Below, piece by piece: positions 18,064 through 27,308 of a DNA stretch of 64,000 nt. The notes beneath the pieces were generated by a model. That model saw only the letters and a program-made list of their open reading frames with translations. It was not told the origin of the DNA and did no database searches. Position 1 is the first letter of the stretch, and each line of letters begins with the position of its first letter. The stretch comes from G963678255 sp963678255 (GTDB taxonomy: Bacteria; Cloacimonadota; Cloacimonadia; Cloacimonadales; WRIO01), in NCBI GenBank assembly GCA_963678255.2, contig CAXXTW010000002.1:1178001-1242000 (forward strand), in the 5' to 3' direction. Made by a program: the position numbers and the translations under genes.

Positions 18064-19356
18064 CTATTTCCCAGATATGTTTATTTTATCAAATTTTATC
18101 CAAGGAAGAATGGTTGATCCAAAATTTATTCGTTCTTTTGAGATATCCGTGATATCTAATAGCATTTGGGCAATATTACCCGATATCATGGTTTCATTGA
18201 CAGGATATTGAACTTTTCCATCTTCAATGTAATAGCTATTTTTTGCTACACCAGAAAAATCACCATTCTCAGAAGGTCTTCCTCCTGAGAAGCGACTGAG
18301 AACAATCCCTTTCTTAACCGACTTGATCATTTCTTCTAAAGATTGATTTCCGGCTTCTACATCCCAATAAAAACCATCATTAGCTGATCGAGGCAAACCA
18401 GTCTTTTTTGAACCATACAACCCTAATATAAATGATTTGAAAACCCCATTTTGAATATAGGTATAGTTTGACATAAGATATCCATCCATATTAAAAAAAT
18501 CAGAACTTACAAACTCTTCTGAAATGGGTTTCGAATGAAGAGTAAACTTTTCTGAGGCTATTTTACAATCGATTTTATCCTTGAACAGACAAGTGTCTGT
18601 AATCAATGGATATGTGCCAATCATGCTACTGAAGAAATATAAAAAATCTTCAAAACATTCAGGGGTAATAATGATTTCACCAATAAAGTTATCAGGAACT
18701 GATCTTGTTTTTGTTTGCTCTGTTGATTCTTTCATTAGGACAGCAAAACGTCCCAATTCAATAAAAGGTTGGTCTAGATTATCTGTTTCAACAGCACAAT
18801 AATTAAATGAAGAAGTGTCTTTCCCATCTTTTGAGGTAAACATCGGAAAGATGGAATATCCTCCATGCTCATTCAACAAATCATTGCCTTTAGAATCCAT
18901 AAAATAGAACTTAGAATGAATATATTTAACGATAAATTGTTCAATTATTAACTTAGGGAAATGTACTTTTACATAATCGGTAAACTCCACCATTCTTTGA
19001 TAGATTTTATCAATTTCAGGTTTGTCTATCCCTTTTTTAAAATCTGCCTGAGTTTGAATATCAGCAATATCATTAGCAGTATCAGGTTCAGAATTTCGAG
19101 CAGAATCAACTACTTCTTTTGCTTTTTGTTTTATGTTTTCAACATCAAGCTGATTTAAACTCTGATCATTCTTCTTAAAATCTATAATAGCTTTCATATT
19201 CAATCTTTTTTGTTTAGTAGTCCTAAATAAATTTATTTTTCCGCCTTCATGGACAAACTCCTGTATCTCTGATTCATTTAGATAAACAACTGCTTTTTCA
19301 GCTCCATTATTCATTAATTCATCTAAGGCTAATCGTAAAATTTCTTTGTTTTCCAT
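18064..19356 (-). CDS. tldE: TldE/PmbA-family metalloprotease subunit
   Basis: A 430-residue member of the TldD/PmbA family, which lacks the zinc-binding HExxxH and is therefore the TldE-like partner. Family features visible are DIADIQTQADF-type N-terminal helices, the central KGNDLLNEHGGYSIF segment, GIYGSKKTG-like FILGLYGSKKTG, the C-terminal block RFSGGRPSENGDFSGVAKNSYYIEDGK, and MISGNIAQML near the end. In characterised bacteria TldD and TldE form a heterodimer that degrades or matures unfolded peptides, such as microcin or antitoxin leaders. The ATG overlaps the stop of the upstream tldD gene by one base, so the pair is translationally coupled. Confidence 0.9.
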   Translation of the reverse strand: MENKEILRLALDELMNNGAEKAVVYLNESEIQEFVHEGGKINLFRTTKQKRLNMKAIIDFKKNDQSLNQLDVENIKQKAKEVVDSARNSEPDTANDIADIQTQADFKKGIDKPEIDKIYQRMVEFTDYVKVHFPKLIIEQFIVKYIHSKFYFMDSKGNDLLNEHGGYSIFPMFTSKDGKDTSSFNYCAVETDNLDQPFIELGRFAVLMKESTEQTKTRSVPDNFIGEIIITPECFEDFLYFFSSMIGTYPLITDTCLFKDKIDCKIASEKFTLHSKPISEEFVSSDFFNMDGYLMSNYTYIQNGVFKSFILGLYGSKKTGLPRSANDGFYWDVEAGNQSLEEMIKSVKKGIVLSRFSGGRPSENGDFSGVAKNSYYIEDGKVQYPVNETMISGNIAQMLLDITDISKERINFGSTILPWIKFDKINISGK

Positions 19357-20729
19357 TATCTGCCTCCAATATTAACTTTACATTTTATTGCAGGACCACC
19401 CATACCCACAGGGATGGGTTGTTTTTTTCCACACATTCCAAAGTTAGACCATTTCATATCATCAGAAACCATACTAACTGTTTTTAAGACATCAAAGGCA
19501 ACACCACTGATGGTCATTTCTTTTAATCCATTTCGAATTTTTCCATTCTTGATTTCGTAACCAAGCACCACACCAAACATAAATTCACTGGTTGAATCTG
19601 CCTGTCCATTGCCTGATTTCATCAGATAATATCCATCTTCAATGGATGAAATCATATCCTCAAGTTTGCTTGTTCCAGGACTAATAGCCGTATTTCTCAT
19701 ACGAATCAATGGTTCATCAGAAAATAGATAAGCTCTGGCATTTCCTGTAGGTTTTACACCAAAATGATTTGCACTTTCTTTGTTATGCATATAAGACTTT
19801 AAGACACCTTTTTCTATTATCACGGCATCTTCTGCTTTTGTTCCTTCATCATCAACAAATACAGGAACCGGACAGATTTTTCCAAAAGCTTCATTTGCAA
19901 AATCGGTTAATGTTATAAGAGGAGAAGAGACAACTTCATTCAAATATTCTCCAGCAATAGAGCCCCCTAAAACTATATCTGCCTCTGTCGTATGTCCTAT
20001 AGCTTCGTGAGCAAGAATACCAGCAAGATCTGCATCCAGAATAACATCTTTTATACCTGCATCTGGATAGATGCCTTCAGTTTTTTTGATCAAATGCTCA
20101 TAAATCTCATCAATCTTTGGATATAGTATAGCAGGATCGCTAAATAAATCTTCAAATTGTCCAAACCCTCCAAAGGAATCACCCAATGAACATGGTGCAT
20201 CATCTTTCATCATCGTTAAGTAACAAACAATAGCTGTTCGAGGTATCATGGAATAAAATTCTCCACCATCTGATGTTATCAGTTTCTTTTCCATTTCAAG
20301 AATATTATGGCCAACAACTCGAGAAACTAATAATGGATATTTGGTTGTAATATAATTATCAATTTCTTTCAAAAAAGCAATTTTTTCTTTATCAGTTCTT
20401 AATTGTTTTGAGGTGATGAAAGAATTCTCGGATATTCCAGGATTTGAAGGAAAAGTTATACTATTCTTATATTTATTGCCTAAGAAGGAAGCATTTTCAG
20501 AAGCTTCTCGGATTACACTTTTTATTGATTCCTCACCAATGACAGAATTAGAAGCAAAACCCCATCCCCCCTGATCAAACACTCTAGCAGAAATCCCTTT
20601 TATCGCTGAGGAAGTATTATTAGTTAAATCTCCCTTTAATAAGGTTAAATAGACATTTCTGTTCTCTTGAATCCTCAACTCAGTATATTTTGAAAAGAGC
20701 TTCTTGAAAGATTGTATTTCTCTTAACAT
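19356..20729 (-). CDS. tldD: TldD metalloprotease, catalytic subunit
   Basis: A 457-residue protein with the TldD active-site motif HEAIGH at residues 241-246 (within GILAHEAIGHTTEAD), which supplies two zinc ligands and the catalytic Glu. Other family marks are FVDDEGTKAEDAVIIEKG, NARAYLFSDEPLIRMRNT and the C-terminal GMCGKKQPIPVGMGGP. It begins at ATG 20729 after AAGGAGGTA and is the first gene of the two-gene minus-strand operon with tldE. Its cytosolic peptide substrates here are unknown. No peptide-antibiotic or toxin-antitoxin genes lie nearby, so a general role is likelier than a dedicated one. Confidence 0.92.
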   Translation of the reverse strand: MLREIQSFKKLFSKYTELRIQENRNVYLTLLKGDLTNNTSSAIKGISARVFDQGGWGFASNSVIGEESIKSVIREASENASFLGNKYKNSITFPSNPGISENSFITSKQLRTDKEKIAFLKEIDNYITTKYPLLVSRVVGHNILEMEKKLITSDGGEFYSMIPRTAIVCYLTMMKDDAPCSLGDSFGGFGQFEDLFSDPAILYPKIDEIYEHLIKKTEGIYPDAGIKDVILDADLAGILAHEAIGHTTEADIVLGGSIAGEYLNEVVSSPLITLTDFANEAFGKICPVPVFVDDEGTKAEDAVIIEKGVLKSYMHNKESANHFGVKPTGNARAYLFSDEPLIRMRNTAISPGTSKLEDMISSIEDGYYLMKSGNGQADSTSEFMFGVVLGYEIKNGKIRNGLKEMTISGVAFDVLKTVSMVSDDMKWSNFGMCGKKQPIPVGMGGPAIKCKVNIGGR

Positions 20730-20903
20730 GATACCTCCTTTAATTTTTGTTATAAACTCAAAAAAAATATGACTATCTTTTAGTTAATCTGATTGCTTCT
20801 GTCAATAAAAAAATAATTTTGTTTTAAAATATATGAAATTTAAACTTTGCTTATATATAAAAGAGACTGATCATTTCAAATATTATAAAAAGAGGATAAT
20901 ATT

Positions 20904-21185
20904 TGTTCATTTCTTTTGTCTTGATACAAAATAAACAAATCAAAGAAAAAATCAAGCCGTGAAAACCCCTATCGGGGATCTTGATTTTTATCTCTTTTCA
21001 TTGAAATATAAATATCTGTATTTTTCTGATGGTATGCCATTTAATCTCCAGTCACTCTCAGGGGCTCCACCATAGCTTGCCAATGGGTAAGTTAAATTAT
21101 GAGGTAAACCATTGTCTTATTTACGTTCAATGAAACAGGTGTTGTGTGCAATTGAAAGAGACGCAATGCATTGCGTCTCTACGGG
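20904..21185 (+). repeat. Dispersed mosaic repeat, about 280 bp, with 22-bp perfect palindrome
   Basis: The words in this gap recur in the same order at 62097-62424 and in part at 58494-58700: TTCATTTCTTTTGTCTTGAT, ATAAAC.AA.CAAAGAAA, CCCCTATCGGGGATCTTGAT, CAGTCACTCTCAGGGGCTCC and GCTTGCCAATGGGTA. A 22-base perfect palindrome at 21158-21179 (arm GAGACGCAATG) ends the element. No open frame of note is present, and no transposase. The gap separates tldD from a lipoprotein operon. Confidence 0.7.
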
Positions 21186-21313
21186 AAATTATCTAAAAGA
21201 ACAAAAACTAAAAAGAAATATCGAGAATATATCAATATGAAGCATATAAGACAAATACACAAGATGTTTCATAGGAGAAGAGATTTCTCTTTGTGAAATG
21301 ATTTCTGGTGCGT

Positions 21314-21342
21314 TTGACCATTCGAATTTATCAAAATATTAT
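21314..21342 (+). promoter_or_regulatory. Sigma70-type promoter of the lipoprotein operon
   Basis: TTGACC (21314-21319), a 17-base spacer and TATTAT (21337-21342) each match consensus at five of six positions. They lie about 25 bases upstream of the first lipoprotein start codon, a normal arrangement. Confidence 0.65.
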
Positions 21343-21367
21343 ATCATGGAAAAATAAGGAGAATAAT

Positions 21368-21670
21368 ATGAAGAAAATATTTTTTATACTGGCACTCATT
21401 GCTTTAATATCGGTTGGATGTTCTTATAATTCTTCTGTTACTCTTAAAGATTCTGAATGTTATATTAAAATTGTTGGTCAGACAGAGGGCATGACAATGA
21501 TTCTGGACGATAAGGTTAGTGTGGACATTTCTAATCCTGATAAAAAAGAAATGCAATACAAATATAATGAAGGGAATCATAAAATTACCATCAAAAAGAA
21601 CAACAATATTATTTTAGAAAAATATATCATACTGGAAAAAGGAAAAATAACGGAGGTACATATCCCATGA
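21368..21670 (+). CDS. Small lipoprotein with PEGA-like beta-sandwich
   Basis: The frame is open from 21308, but the start at 21368 has ATAAGGAGAATA before it and lies just after the promoter. The 100-residue product has a lipoprotein signal (lipobox LISVGC, lipidated Cys18). The mature part is all-beta, with ITIKKNNNIILEKYIIL resembling PEGA-type surface domains, but I cannot assign a family. The stop overlaps the next start (ATGA), so it is the first cistron of a coupled three-lipoprotein operon. Confidence 0.75.
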   Translation: MKKIFFILALIALISVGCSYNSSVTLKDSECYIKIVGQTEGMTMILDDKVSVDISNPDKKEMQYKYNEGNHKITIKKNNNIILEKYIILEKGKITEVHIP

Positions 21671-22026
21671 GAATTATAGTATTCATCCTGATCACCATTC
21701 TATTATCAGCCTGCACTCAAAACAGCTCCATTTATTATTGGGGTTCTTATTCAAAATCCCTGTATGAGACCAAGAAGAATCCCTCAGAAAAAACTGAAGC
21801 AAATCATGAAGAAACCCTAACTCAGATTATCTCAAAGTCTAAATCAAAAGGGAAACCTATACCCCCTGGTGTTTGCTTAGAATATGCAGACATTCTTTTT
21901 AAAAAAAATGATAAAGGTAATGCGATTAGTTATCTCAATCAGGAAAAACAATTTTATCCCGAATCATCAGCTTTTGTAGATTTTTTGATTGAAAAAGTGT
22001 ATGGAGGAACAGATGAAAAGAAATAA
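21667..22026 (+). CDS. DUF4810 family lipoprotein
   Basis: A 119-residue lipoprotein (lipobox LLSAC, Cys16). The mature start YYWGSYSKSLYETKKNPSE and the later PPGVCLEYADILFKKNDKGNAISYLNQEKQFYPES match the DUF4810 pattern, in which a W-G-x-Y motif is followed by a TPR-like pair of helices. In other diderms DUF4810 and DUF799 genes lie side by side, often with a CsgG-like gene, as here with the next cistron. Its role is unknown. An outer-membrane-associated complex is inferred. It overlaps its upstream neighbour by four bases and its downstream neighbour by 14. Confidence 0.82.
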   Translation: MRIIVFILITILLSACTQNSSIYYWGSYSKSLYETKKNPSEKTEANHEETLTQIISKSKSKGKPIPPGVCLEYADILFKKNDKGNAISYLNQEKQFYPESSAFVDFLIEKVYGGTDEKK

Positions 22027-22681
22027 ACTTATCCTGATAATGATAATGACTTGTTTATTAATAGTCGGATGTGCTTCCGGACAATATACAAAGTTAAGCA
22101 CATTCCCAAAAACATATGATGAAAAACCATTAACAATACTCGTTTTACCTCCCGTTAATGTATCAACTTCTGCTTTAGCCAAAGAATATCTGACATGTAC
22201 TCTGGCAGAACCAATTACAAACAGAGGCTATTATGTGATTCCTATTGAAGTATCAAACAAAATTTTGCAAAATGAAGGGTTATATGACACAGAAACAATA
22301 ACTCCAGGATTGTACCCAAAATTTAAAGAGTTGTTTAATGCTGATGCTGTGATCATTCCTAAGATTTTAAAATGGGATACAAACTATTTTGTAGTTTCAG
22401 GCAATGTAACAGTTAGTTTAGAATACGCTCTAATCTCTACGACAACAGGTGAAACTCTTTGGTCATACAGTGGCACACAGATAGTTGATACCACTGAAAA
22501 AGCTCAAGGTGCTGGGCTTGGCAACTTGATTGTTGCGGCTGCTACTACTGCGGTAAGAACAGCTGCTACTGACTATATACCCATTGCAAAACAAGTCAAT
22601 TTAAAGATTTTTGAAACATTACCAGCTGGGAAGTATTCTCCTCGTTATATGAAAGATCAAAATGATAGAGTAAAACAATAA
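22013..22681 (+). CDS. DUF799 / GNA1162-type lipoprotein
   Basis: The start at 22013 is chosen because GGAGGA precedes it and the residues MKRNKLILIMIMT...LIVGC give a lipoprotein signal (Cys20). An ATG at 21989 would spoil this. The 222-residue protein carries LTILVLPPVNVSTSALAKEY, ADAVIIPKILKWDTNY and TGETLWSYSGTQ, matching DUF799, whose best-known member is the Neisseria antigen GNA1162. The family fold is similar to the TolB/CsgG-type nucleotide-free alpha/beta domain and is exposed in the periplasm. It is the third cistron of the lipoprotein operon, followed by a terminator. Confidence 0.85.
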   Translation: MKRNKLILIMIMTCLLIVGCASGQYTKLSTFPKTYDEKPLTILVLPPVNVSTSALAKEYLTCTLAEPITNRGYYVIPIEVSNKILQNEGLYDTETITPGLYPKFKELFNADAVIIPKILKWDTNYFVVSGNVTVSLEYALISTTTGETLWSYSGTQIVDTTEKAQGAGLGNLIVAAATTAVRTAATDYIPIAKQVNLKIFETLPAGKYSPRYMKDQNDRVKQ

Positions 22682-22704
22682 TCCGTAAGCTATAAAAATT
22701 TTGA

Positions 22705-22736
22705 TAAAACCCTCATTTATTTGGGGGTTTTATATT
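22705..22736 (+). terminator. Rho-independent terminator of the lipoprotein operon
   Basis: AAAACCCTC, loop ATTTATTT and GGGGGTTTT pair as a stem flanked by A- and T-runs, 24 bases after the DUF799 stop codon. Confidence 0.75.
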
Positions 22737-22793
22737 TTTAGGTATTTTAAATTTAACAACAGCCAGATTTGCAAGAAAAAATCAATATAAAGC

Positions 22794-22866
22794 TTATAGG
22801 TTCACTTTTCTAGCCTAGAAGTATGTGAAAAGCTAAACGAGAATCTTAATTTTGGACAGTCTCTAC
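22794..22866 (+). repeat. Dispersed non-coding element, copy 2 of 3
   Basis: It contains TATAGGTTCACTTTTCTAGC, CTAGAAG, a variable centre and TTTTGGACAGTCTC, in the same order as at 62583-62654 and, inverted, at 6183-6250. It lies between the lipoprotein operon terminator and the promoter at 22898. Confidence 0.6.
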
Positions 22867-22897
22867 ATTTTTTTATAAAGCAAAAAACGGTTTATAC

Positions 22898-22926
22898 TTG
22901 ACAAAGCAACAATCAATTATTTTATT
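22898..22926 (+). promoter_or_regulatory. Sigma70-type promoter for the small membrane protein and TPR gene
   Basis: TTGACA (22898-22903) is followed after 17 bases by TTTATT (22921-22926). The spacing is ideal and the -10 box matches four of six positions. It lies 16 bases before the start codon at 22942, so the leader would be short. Confidence 0.45.
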
Positions 22927-22941
22927 AATTTGGAGGCAAAT

Positions 22942-23127
22942 ATGTCAATTGATGAAAGATTATTGCCAATATTAAAACAAAGACTGAGTTATACTGATCA
23001 GCAATTTCAAGAGTTCTTTAATAATCCTATTACAGAGTCTGTGATAGGAAAAGCAAGAGAAATTGCAATGACTATATTAGTTTTAACTGTTTTGAGTCTC
23101 ATGGTTGTAATAGCCAACTTCGTGTAG
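22942..23127 (+). CDS. Small single-pass membrane protein
   Basis: A 61-residue protein whose ATG at 22942 follows GGAGG. Residues 1-40 are charged and likely helical (DERLLPILKQRLSYTDQQFQEFF), and residues about 42-60 form one hydrophobic helix (AMTILVLTVLSLMVVIANF) at the very C-terminus. This tail-anchored layout is intact and well initiated. I do not know the family. It is the first gene of the run that leads to the large TPR protein. Confidence 0.6.
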   Translation: MSIDERLLPILKQRLSYTDQQFQEFFNNPITESVIGKAREIAMTILVLTVLSLMVVIANFV

Positions 23128-23145
23128 GAGACCAGATATATTTTG

Positions 23146-23247
23146 ATGGAGCTGGTTAGTAGTGGAGATTTTGGACAAGTAATCATGGAATTATCAACCA
23201 TGAGTTATGAAGAATTTCAAGAACAGAGAGAAAAGAAGGAAATTTAA
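23146..23247 (+). CDS. Possible 33-residue small protein
   Basis: A short frame (MELVSSGDFGQVIMELSTMS, then a charged EFQEQREKKE tail) between the small membrane protein and the TPR gene. It fills nearly the whole 139-base gap. The ribosome-binding site is poor: GGAG lies 16 bases upstream, although TTG and ATG codons overlap at the start. It may be a real small protein or chance. Confidence 0.3.
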   Translation: MELVSSGDFGQVIMELSTMSYEEFQEQREKKEI

Positions 23248-23266
23248 AAAAGCTATAGAGGGTTTC

Positions 23267-26200
23267 ATGAAAAATTGGATAATAATCATATTGTTAATAT
23301 TCTCATTCACAGCAATATATGGTGTATCAGATAATAGATTGGATTTTAGTCGCCGTTTAATCAATGACAAGTTGTATGATGAGGCACTAAATGAAATCAA
23401 TGCTGTGTTAACAGAATCCAAGTCCAGACCATTAACAGATGAAGCGTTATTATTAAAAGCAGAAGTTCTTCAAGCTCAAAAGAAATTCTCATTATCAGAA
23501 GAAATCTTAAGAGAAATCACTGATAGTGAACAAACCATTAATAATAGTGTCAAAGAGAAAGCTTTATCCAATTTAATAACTTATTATGCAGATCAGAAAA
23601 AAACAGAAGATGTTATCACTCTCTATAAACGTATGTTTTTATTGTTTCCTTTTTCAGAGCTTACCAAAAAGAATTCAATTGATTATCTGGAGAGTTATTA
23701 TATCTTAAAAGAATACAATGATGTGATCGCAGAAGGTCGGGTTTTAGAGAAGCAGTTCGGTAAAGATCCCATAAATGCTGAGATTTTATTATTAATTGGT
23801 AGAGCTTACTTTTCCTCAAAACTAGAACAAGAAGCAGAAAAAATCATTAATGAGATCAAAGTAAAATATCCTGACAGTCAGGCACGTTGGAAATCATTAG
23901 AATTAACTATTCAGATAACAGAACAAGAGAAGGGACCAGAAGCCTCAGTCGAAGAGATAAAAAAAATACTTAAAACACCAATAAACAGAAGTCTGGAAGA
24001 GAAGTTATTATTAAAGCTTGCAGAATATTATGTCAGCAAAAAGAATTATGAGCAATCCATACTAATATTAAATACATTAACCGAGAAATATAATTTTTCA
24101 GCATCTTATGATTATTATCTGGTTTTATGGATGGAGTCTTGTACTGTTTTAAAAGACTATCAAATCATCCTAAGTAAGCTAGATTTTATTAAAAGAGCCA
24201 CAGAGAATAGTCCTTATAAAAACAGAGCCCTACATTCCATTGCAGAAGCCTACTATTTATCAGATGAATACTGGAAAGCCAGAACAATATTAACTGATTA
24301 TTTTAATTCAGTGACAGAGGATTCGTTAAAGCTAGAATACAAACTATTATCAGCAAAAATCCTTAAAAAACAGGGTAATTATAATGAATCCATACGAGAA
24401 TTGGTCTCAATAGTTCAATTTTATTCACATTTAGGGAAAAATGATCAGATTTTTACATATATAGCTGACAGTTATTTTTATGATTTAAAAGATCCAGCAC
24501 AAGCCTTAATCTATTACAATCAAGCTGTAACAGTGACCTTTACAGAACAATCAAAATCTTTATTGCTTTTTCAAATGGGTTTATGTTATGAATCACTCAA
24601 TAAGAATCAAGAAGCTTTAGACATATACAACAGAATCAATATTGAAAATCTAGATGCTGAAAAACAACAAGTAATCTTCCAAAAACAGAACTATCTTCAA
24701 TTATTTCAAATTGCAAATACAGACTATTATATTAAAGAGATGGTTTTAAAAAATTCAAATGAAGGAAAGAACAACCTGATATTGGTTGCTTTGATCGGTT
24801 GGGAGTTAAAGGATTATCAGACTGCAATTGATCGTTTAAACTTAATGAATACTACAGAAGCAAGAATAGAAGCCTTAAAATTAAAAACTATGCTCACATA
24901 CAAAGCATTTTTGGAAAACAATAAAAAACTTACCGAAATCTACAAAAAGGAGATCAGAGACAGTTTAATCAATTACAATTCAGAAAGCTATACAATTGCT
25001 GTAAATTCGATTAATGTATTACTCAATACCATCGAAGCAAATGGTGTATTAAATAATCACATTGCAGTATTAATCGAAGGAATCCTATCTGTAGAAACAA
25101 CTGATGAGATTAATTTTAATAATTTATTTAGATTTTGGTTATGGAAATACTATCGAAGTACAAATCAACCCGACAAGCTTTTCAATGTTGGGATTCAGAT
25201 AAAACAAGATCGATTTATCAGAAAATCAGATTTGATCAATATAAGAATGGGTATCGCAGAGATCTATTATAAAAAAGCTGATTATCAATCCGCATTAGAG
25301 AATTATAAACAGGCAGAAGCAAATCTCAATTTGTCCAATCCTCAATTGTATTATCATTATGCCTTTTGTTTGTATCAATTAGGCGAAAAAGAGGATGCTT
25401 TTATAATTATAAAATCAATCTTACAAAATAACCAAAATATCCCTGAGATGAAAGAAGCGCGATATATGATTGCAAACGCATATATCGAGCAAGGACGAAA
25501 TGCTGAAGCAATTGATATGATCCTTAATAATCCTCCCTCTCAAAGAAACGATAAGGATTACCAGATCTTAGCTGATTTGTATCAAAAAACCTCAAATCTG
25601 GATAAAGAGAAAGAATCGCTTCTTTTTATAAAAGATAAAAGTTTAGAAAGCTTAAGACGTCTAGCAGAATTACATGAAGCAACCAATGATATGGCTATGG
25701 CAGAATATACATGGACTGAACTAACCAAAAAAGAAGTAAATACTATCATGAAAGCGAATGCATATTTTAGTTTAAGTCTCATATCATTTAAAAAGAATGA
25801 AAATCAGGCTTGTATAAATAGTTCTCAGAAAGCGTTTTTGTTAATACCCAAAAATTCAAAAGATCCAGAATTGAAATACTCGTTATCTCAAATGATAAAA
25901 CTGCAAATTATCTCATATTATAAAATCAGTAACCGACCTAAAGCAGAGTCAGTTGAAAAGGAGAATTCAGCCTTATTGAAAACAGATCCTGATGCAGTGT
26001 CTGAAATAAGGCTTAATGAAGGCATATATTATGCAAAGATGGATAAAGATAAATCCGTAAAGATATTATCAGCTTTGATAAAAAGCAAATATACGAATCA
26101 AAACATAGTTGATCAGGCTTATTTGTGGCGAGGTACGACCTACTATCAATTAAAGAAGTATGATGATGCAGAGACAGATTTGTTATCAGCAGGGAATTCA

Positions 26201-26815
26201 ACATTTAATGAGATCAAGAATGCTGCATATCAAAGATTAGGAACATTAAATTATACGCGAGAAAATTTTGATCAAGCGATGTATTATTATCATTATGTTA
26301 TTCTAAATGACAGCACGGGTGTTCTTGCTTTAGATGCAGCCAATAATTTTGCAATAGTAGCAAAAATAACCAAAGATTGGGAGCGAGCCGTACAAGCTTA
26401 TCAATGGATCATATCACGTTGGGGAGATCAGCAATTTAGTCAGGAAACACGGTTTAATATAGCATTTTGTTATTATCAGGCAAAGCTTTATGATCGATCT
26501 TTACAAATCTTTGAGCAATATCAGGACAATTTCAGTACTGAGGAAATGAAAGCAGAGGCTTTATATTGGATAGCAGAGAATTATTTTGCAAAAGAGGATT
26601 TTGAACAATCGATCAATGCATTTTTAAAGGTAAGCTATACATATCCCAGTCAGACTCGTTGGGCAGGAGTATCAGAATACAGAGCAGGGGAAGTTTATCT
26701 CAGAATCAATCAACCAGATAAAGCCAGACAAATCTTTGAGAAGATATTATCAAAATATGGATCAGGGAGTGACATAGGCAAAGAAGCCTCAAAGTATTTA
26801 AAAACAAGAAACTAG
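23267..26815 (+). CDS. Giant tetratricopeptide-repeat periplasmic protein
   Basis: The preferred start at 23267 (MKNWIIIILLIFSFTAIYG) follows AGAGGG and provides a signal peptide. The open frame upstream to 23207 does not. The 1,182 residues are almost wholly TPR helices, with recognisable units such as AEIYYKKADYQSALENYKQAE, GTTYYQLKKYDDAETDL, GTLNYTRENFDQAMYYYHYV and the C-terminal ENYFAKEDFEQSINAFLKVS...YPSQTRWAG. The last 150 residues resemble the YbgF/BamD-like repeats of cell-envelope scaffolds. A role as an envelope assembly scaffold is inferred from the export signal and the downstream peptidoglycan genes. No enzymatic domain is visible. Confidence 0.85.
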   Translation: MKNWIIIILLIFSFTAIYGVSDNRLDFSRRLINDKLYDEALNEINAVLTESKSRPLTDEALLLKAEVLQAQKKFSLSEEILREITDSEQTINNSVKEKALSNLITYYADQKKTEDVITLYKRMFLLFPFSELTKKNSIDYLESYYILKEYNDVIAEGRVLEKQFGKDPINAEILLLIGRAYFSSKLEQEAEKIINEIKVKYPDSQARWKSLELTIQITEQEKGPEASVEEIKKILKTPINRSLEEKLLLKLAEYYVSKKNYEQSILILNTLTEKYNFSASYDYYLVLWMESCTVLKDYQIILSKLDFIKRATENSPYKNRALHSIAEAYYLSDEYWKARTILTDYFNSVTEDSLKLEYKLLSAKILKKQGNYNESIRELVSIVQFYSHLGKNDQIFTYIADSYFYDLKDPAQALIYYNQAVTVTFTEQSKSLLLFQMGLCYESLNKNQEALDIYNRINIENLDAEKQQVIFQKQNYLQLFQIANTDYYIKEMVLKNSNEGKNNLILVALIGWELKDYQTAIDRLNLMNTTEARIEALKLKTMLTYKAFLENNKKLTEIYKKEIRDSLINYNSESYTIAVNSINVLLNTIEANGVLNNHIAVLIEGILSVETTDEINFNNLFRFWLWKYYRSTNQPDKLFNVGIQIKQDRFIRKSDLINIRMGIAEIYYKKADYQSALENYKQAEANLNLSNPQLYYHYAFCLYQLGEKEDAFIIIKSILQNNQNIPEMKEARYMIANAYIEQGRNAEAIDMILNNPPSQRNDKDYQILADLYQKTSNLDKEKESLLFIKDKSLESLRRLAELHEATNDMAMAEYTWTELTKKEVNTIMKANAYFSLSLISFKKNENQACINSSQKAFLLIPKNSKDPELKYSLSQMIKLQIISYYKISNRPKAESVEKENSALLKTDPDAVSEIRLNEGIYYAKMDKDKSVKILSALIKSKYTNQNIVDQAYLWRGTTYYQLKKYDDAETDLLSAGNSTFNEIKNAAYQRLGTLNYTRENFDQAMYYYHYVILNDSTGVLALDAANNFAIVAKITKDWERAVQAYQWIISRWGDQQFSQETRFNIAFCYYQAKLYDRSLQIFEQYQDNFSTEEMKAEALYWIAENYFAKEDFEQSINAFLKVSYTYPSQTRWAGVSEYRAGEVYLRINQPDKARQIFEKILSKYGSGSDIGKEASKYLKTRN

Positions 26816-26870
26816 TTGACAATTTTCAAATTATGGGCAAAAAGGTAATATATATACAAAAGGAGAGGAA

Positions 26871-27305
26871 ATGGGAAAGAATAATGATTCTCAGATAAAA
26901 CAAGAGATATTCTCATTAATCCATGAAAATCAATATTGTTATTTCTCCACTTCATTGAACAATCAACCTTTTCTTCGTCCGATGGTATTATTTTATGCTT
27001 ATAGCAGATTTTGGATCGTAACATTTAAAAAGGATGCGAAGATTCAACAAGTTCAAACCAACAACAAAATTGAAATCTGTATCCCTCTTCATGAAACAGG
27101 AAATACAGGTTTTATCAGAGCTCAAGGGATAGCAAAGATAATAAAAGATAATAATATAAAGCGAGAAGCAATAGATTTTTGTTATTTTTTTGATGATTAT
27201 TTTGAAGGTATTGATGACCCTGACTATATGTTAATTGAATTAATATTTGATCAAATGCAATTGATGCGTCCCGGTGAATCATACTCAACAAAATTGTCTT
27301 TATAA
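26871..27305 (+). CDS. Pyridoxamine 5'-phosphate oxidase-like flavin-binding protein
   Basis: A 144-residue protein with the split-barrel fold of the PNPOx-like superfamily: YCYFSTSLNNQPFLRPM, then FWIVTFKKDAKIQQVQTNNKIEICI and FIRAQGIAKIIKD. Members bind FMN or F420 and reduce varied small molecules. True PNPOx signatures for pyridoxine are not evident, so the substrate is unknown. It starts after AAAGGAGAGG, 55 bases behind the TPR gene, and leads into the Gx transporter gene after three bases. Confidence 0.8.
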   Translation: MGKNNDSQIKQEIFSLIHENQYCYFSTSLNNQPFLRPMVLFYAYSRFWIVTFKKDAKIQQVQTNNKIEICIPLHETGNTGFIRAQGIAKIIKDNNIKREAIDFCYFFDDYFEGIDDPDYMLIELIFDQMQLMRPGESYSTKLSL

Positions 27306-27308
27306 AGA

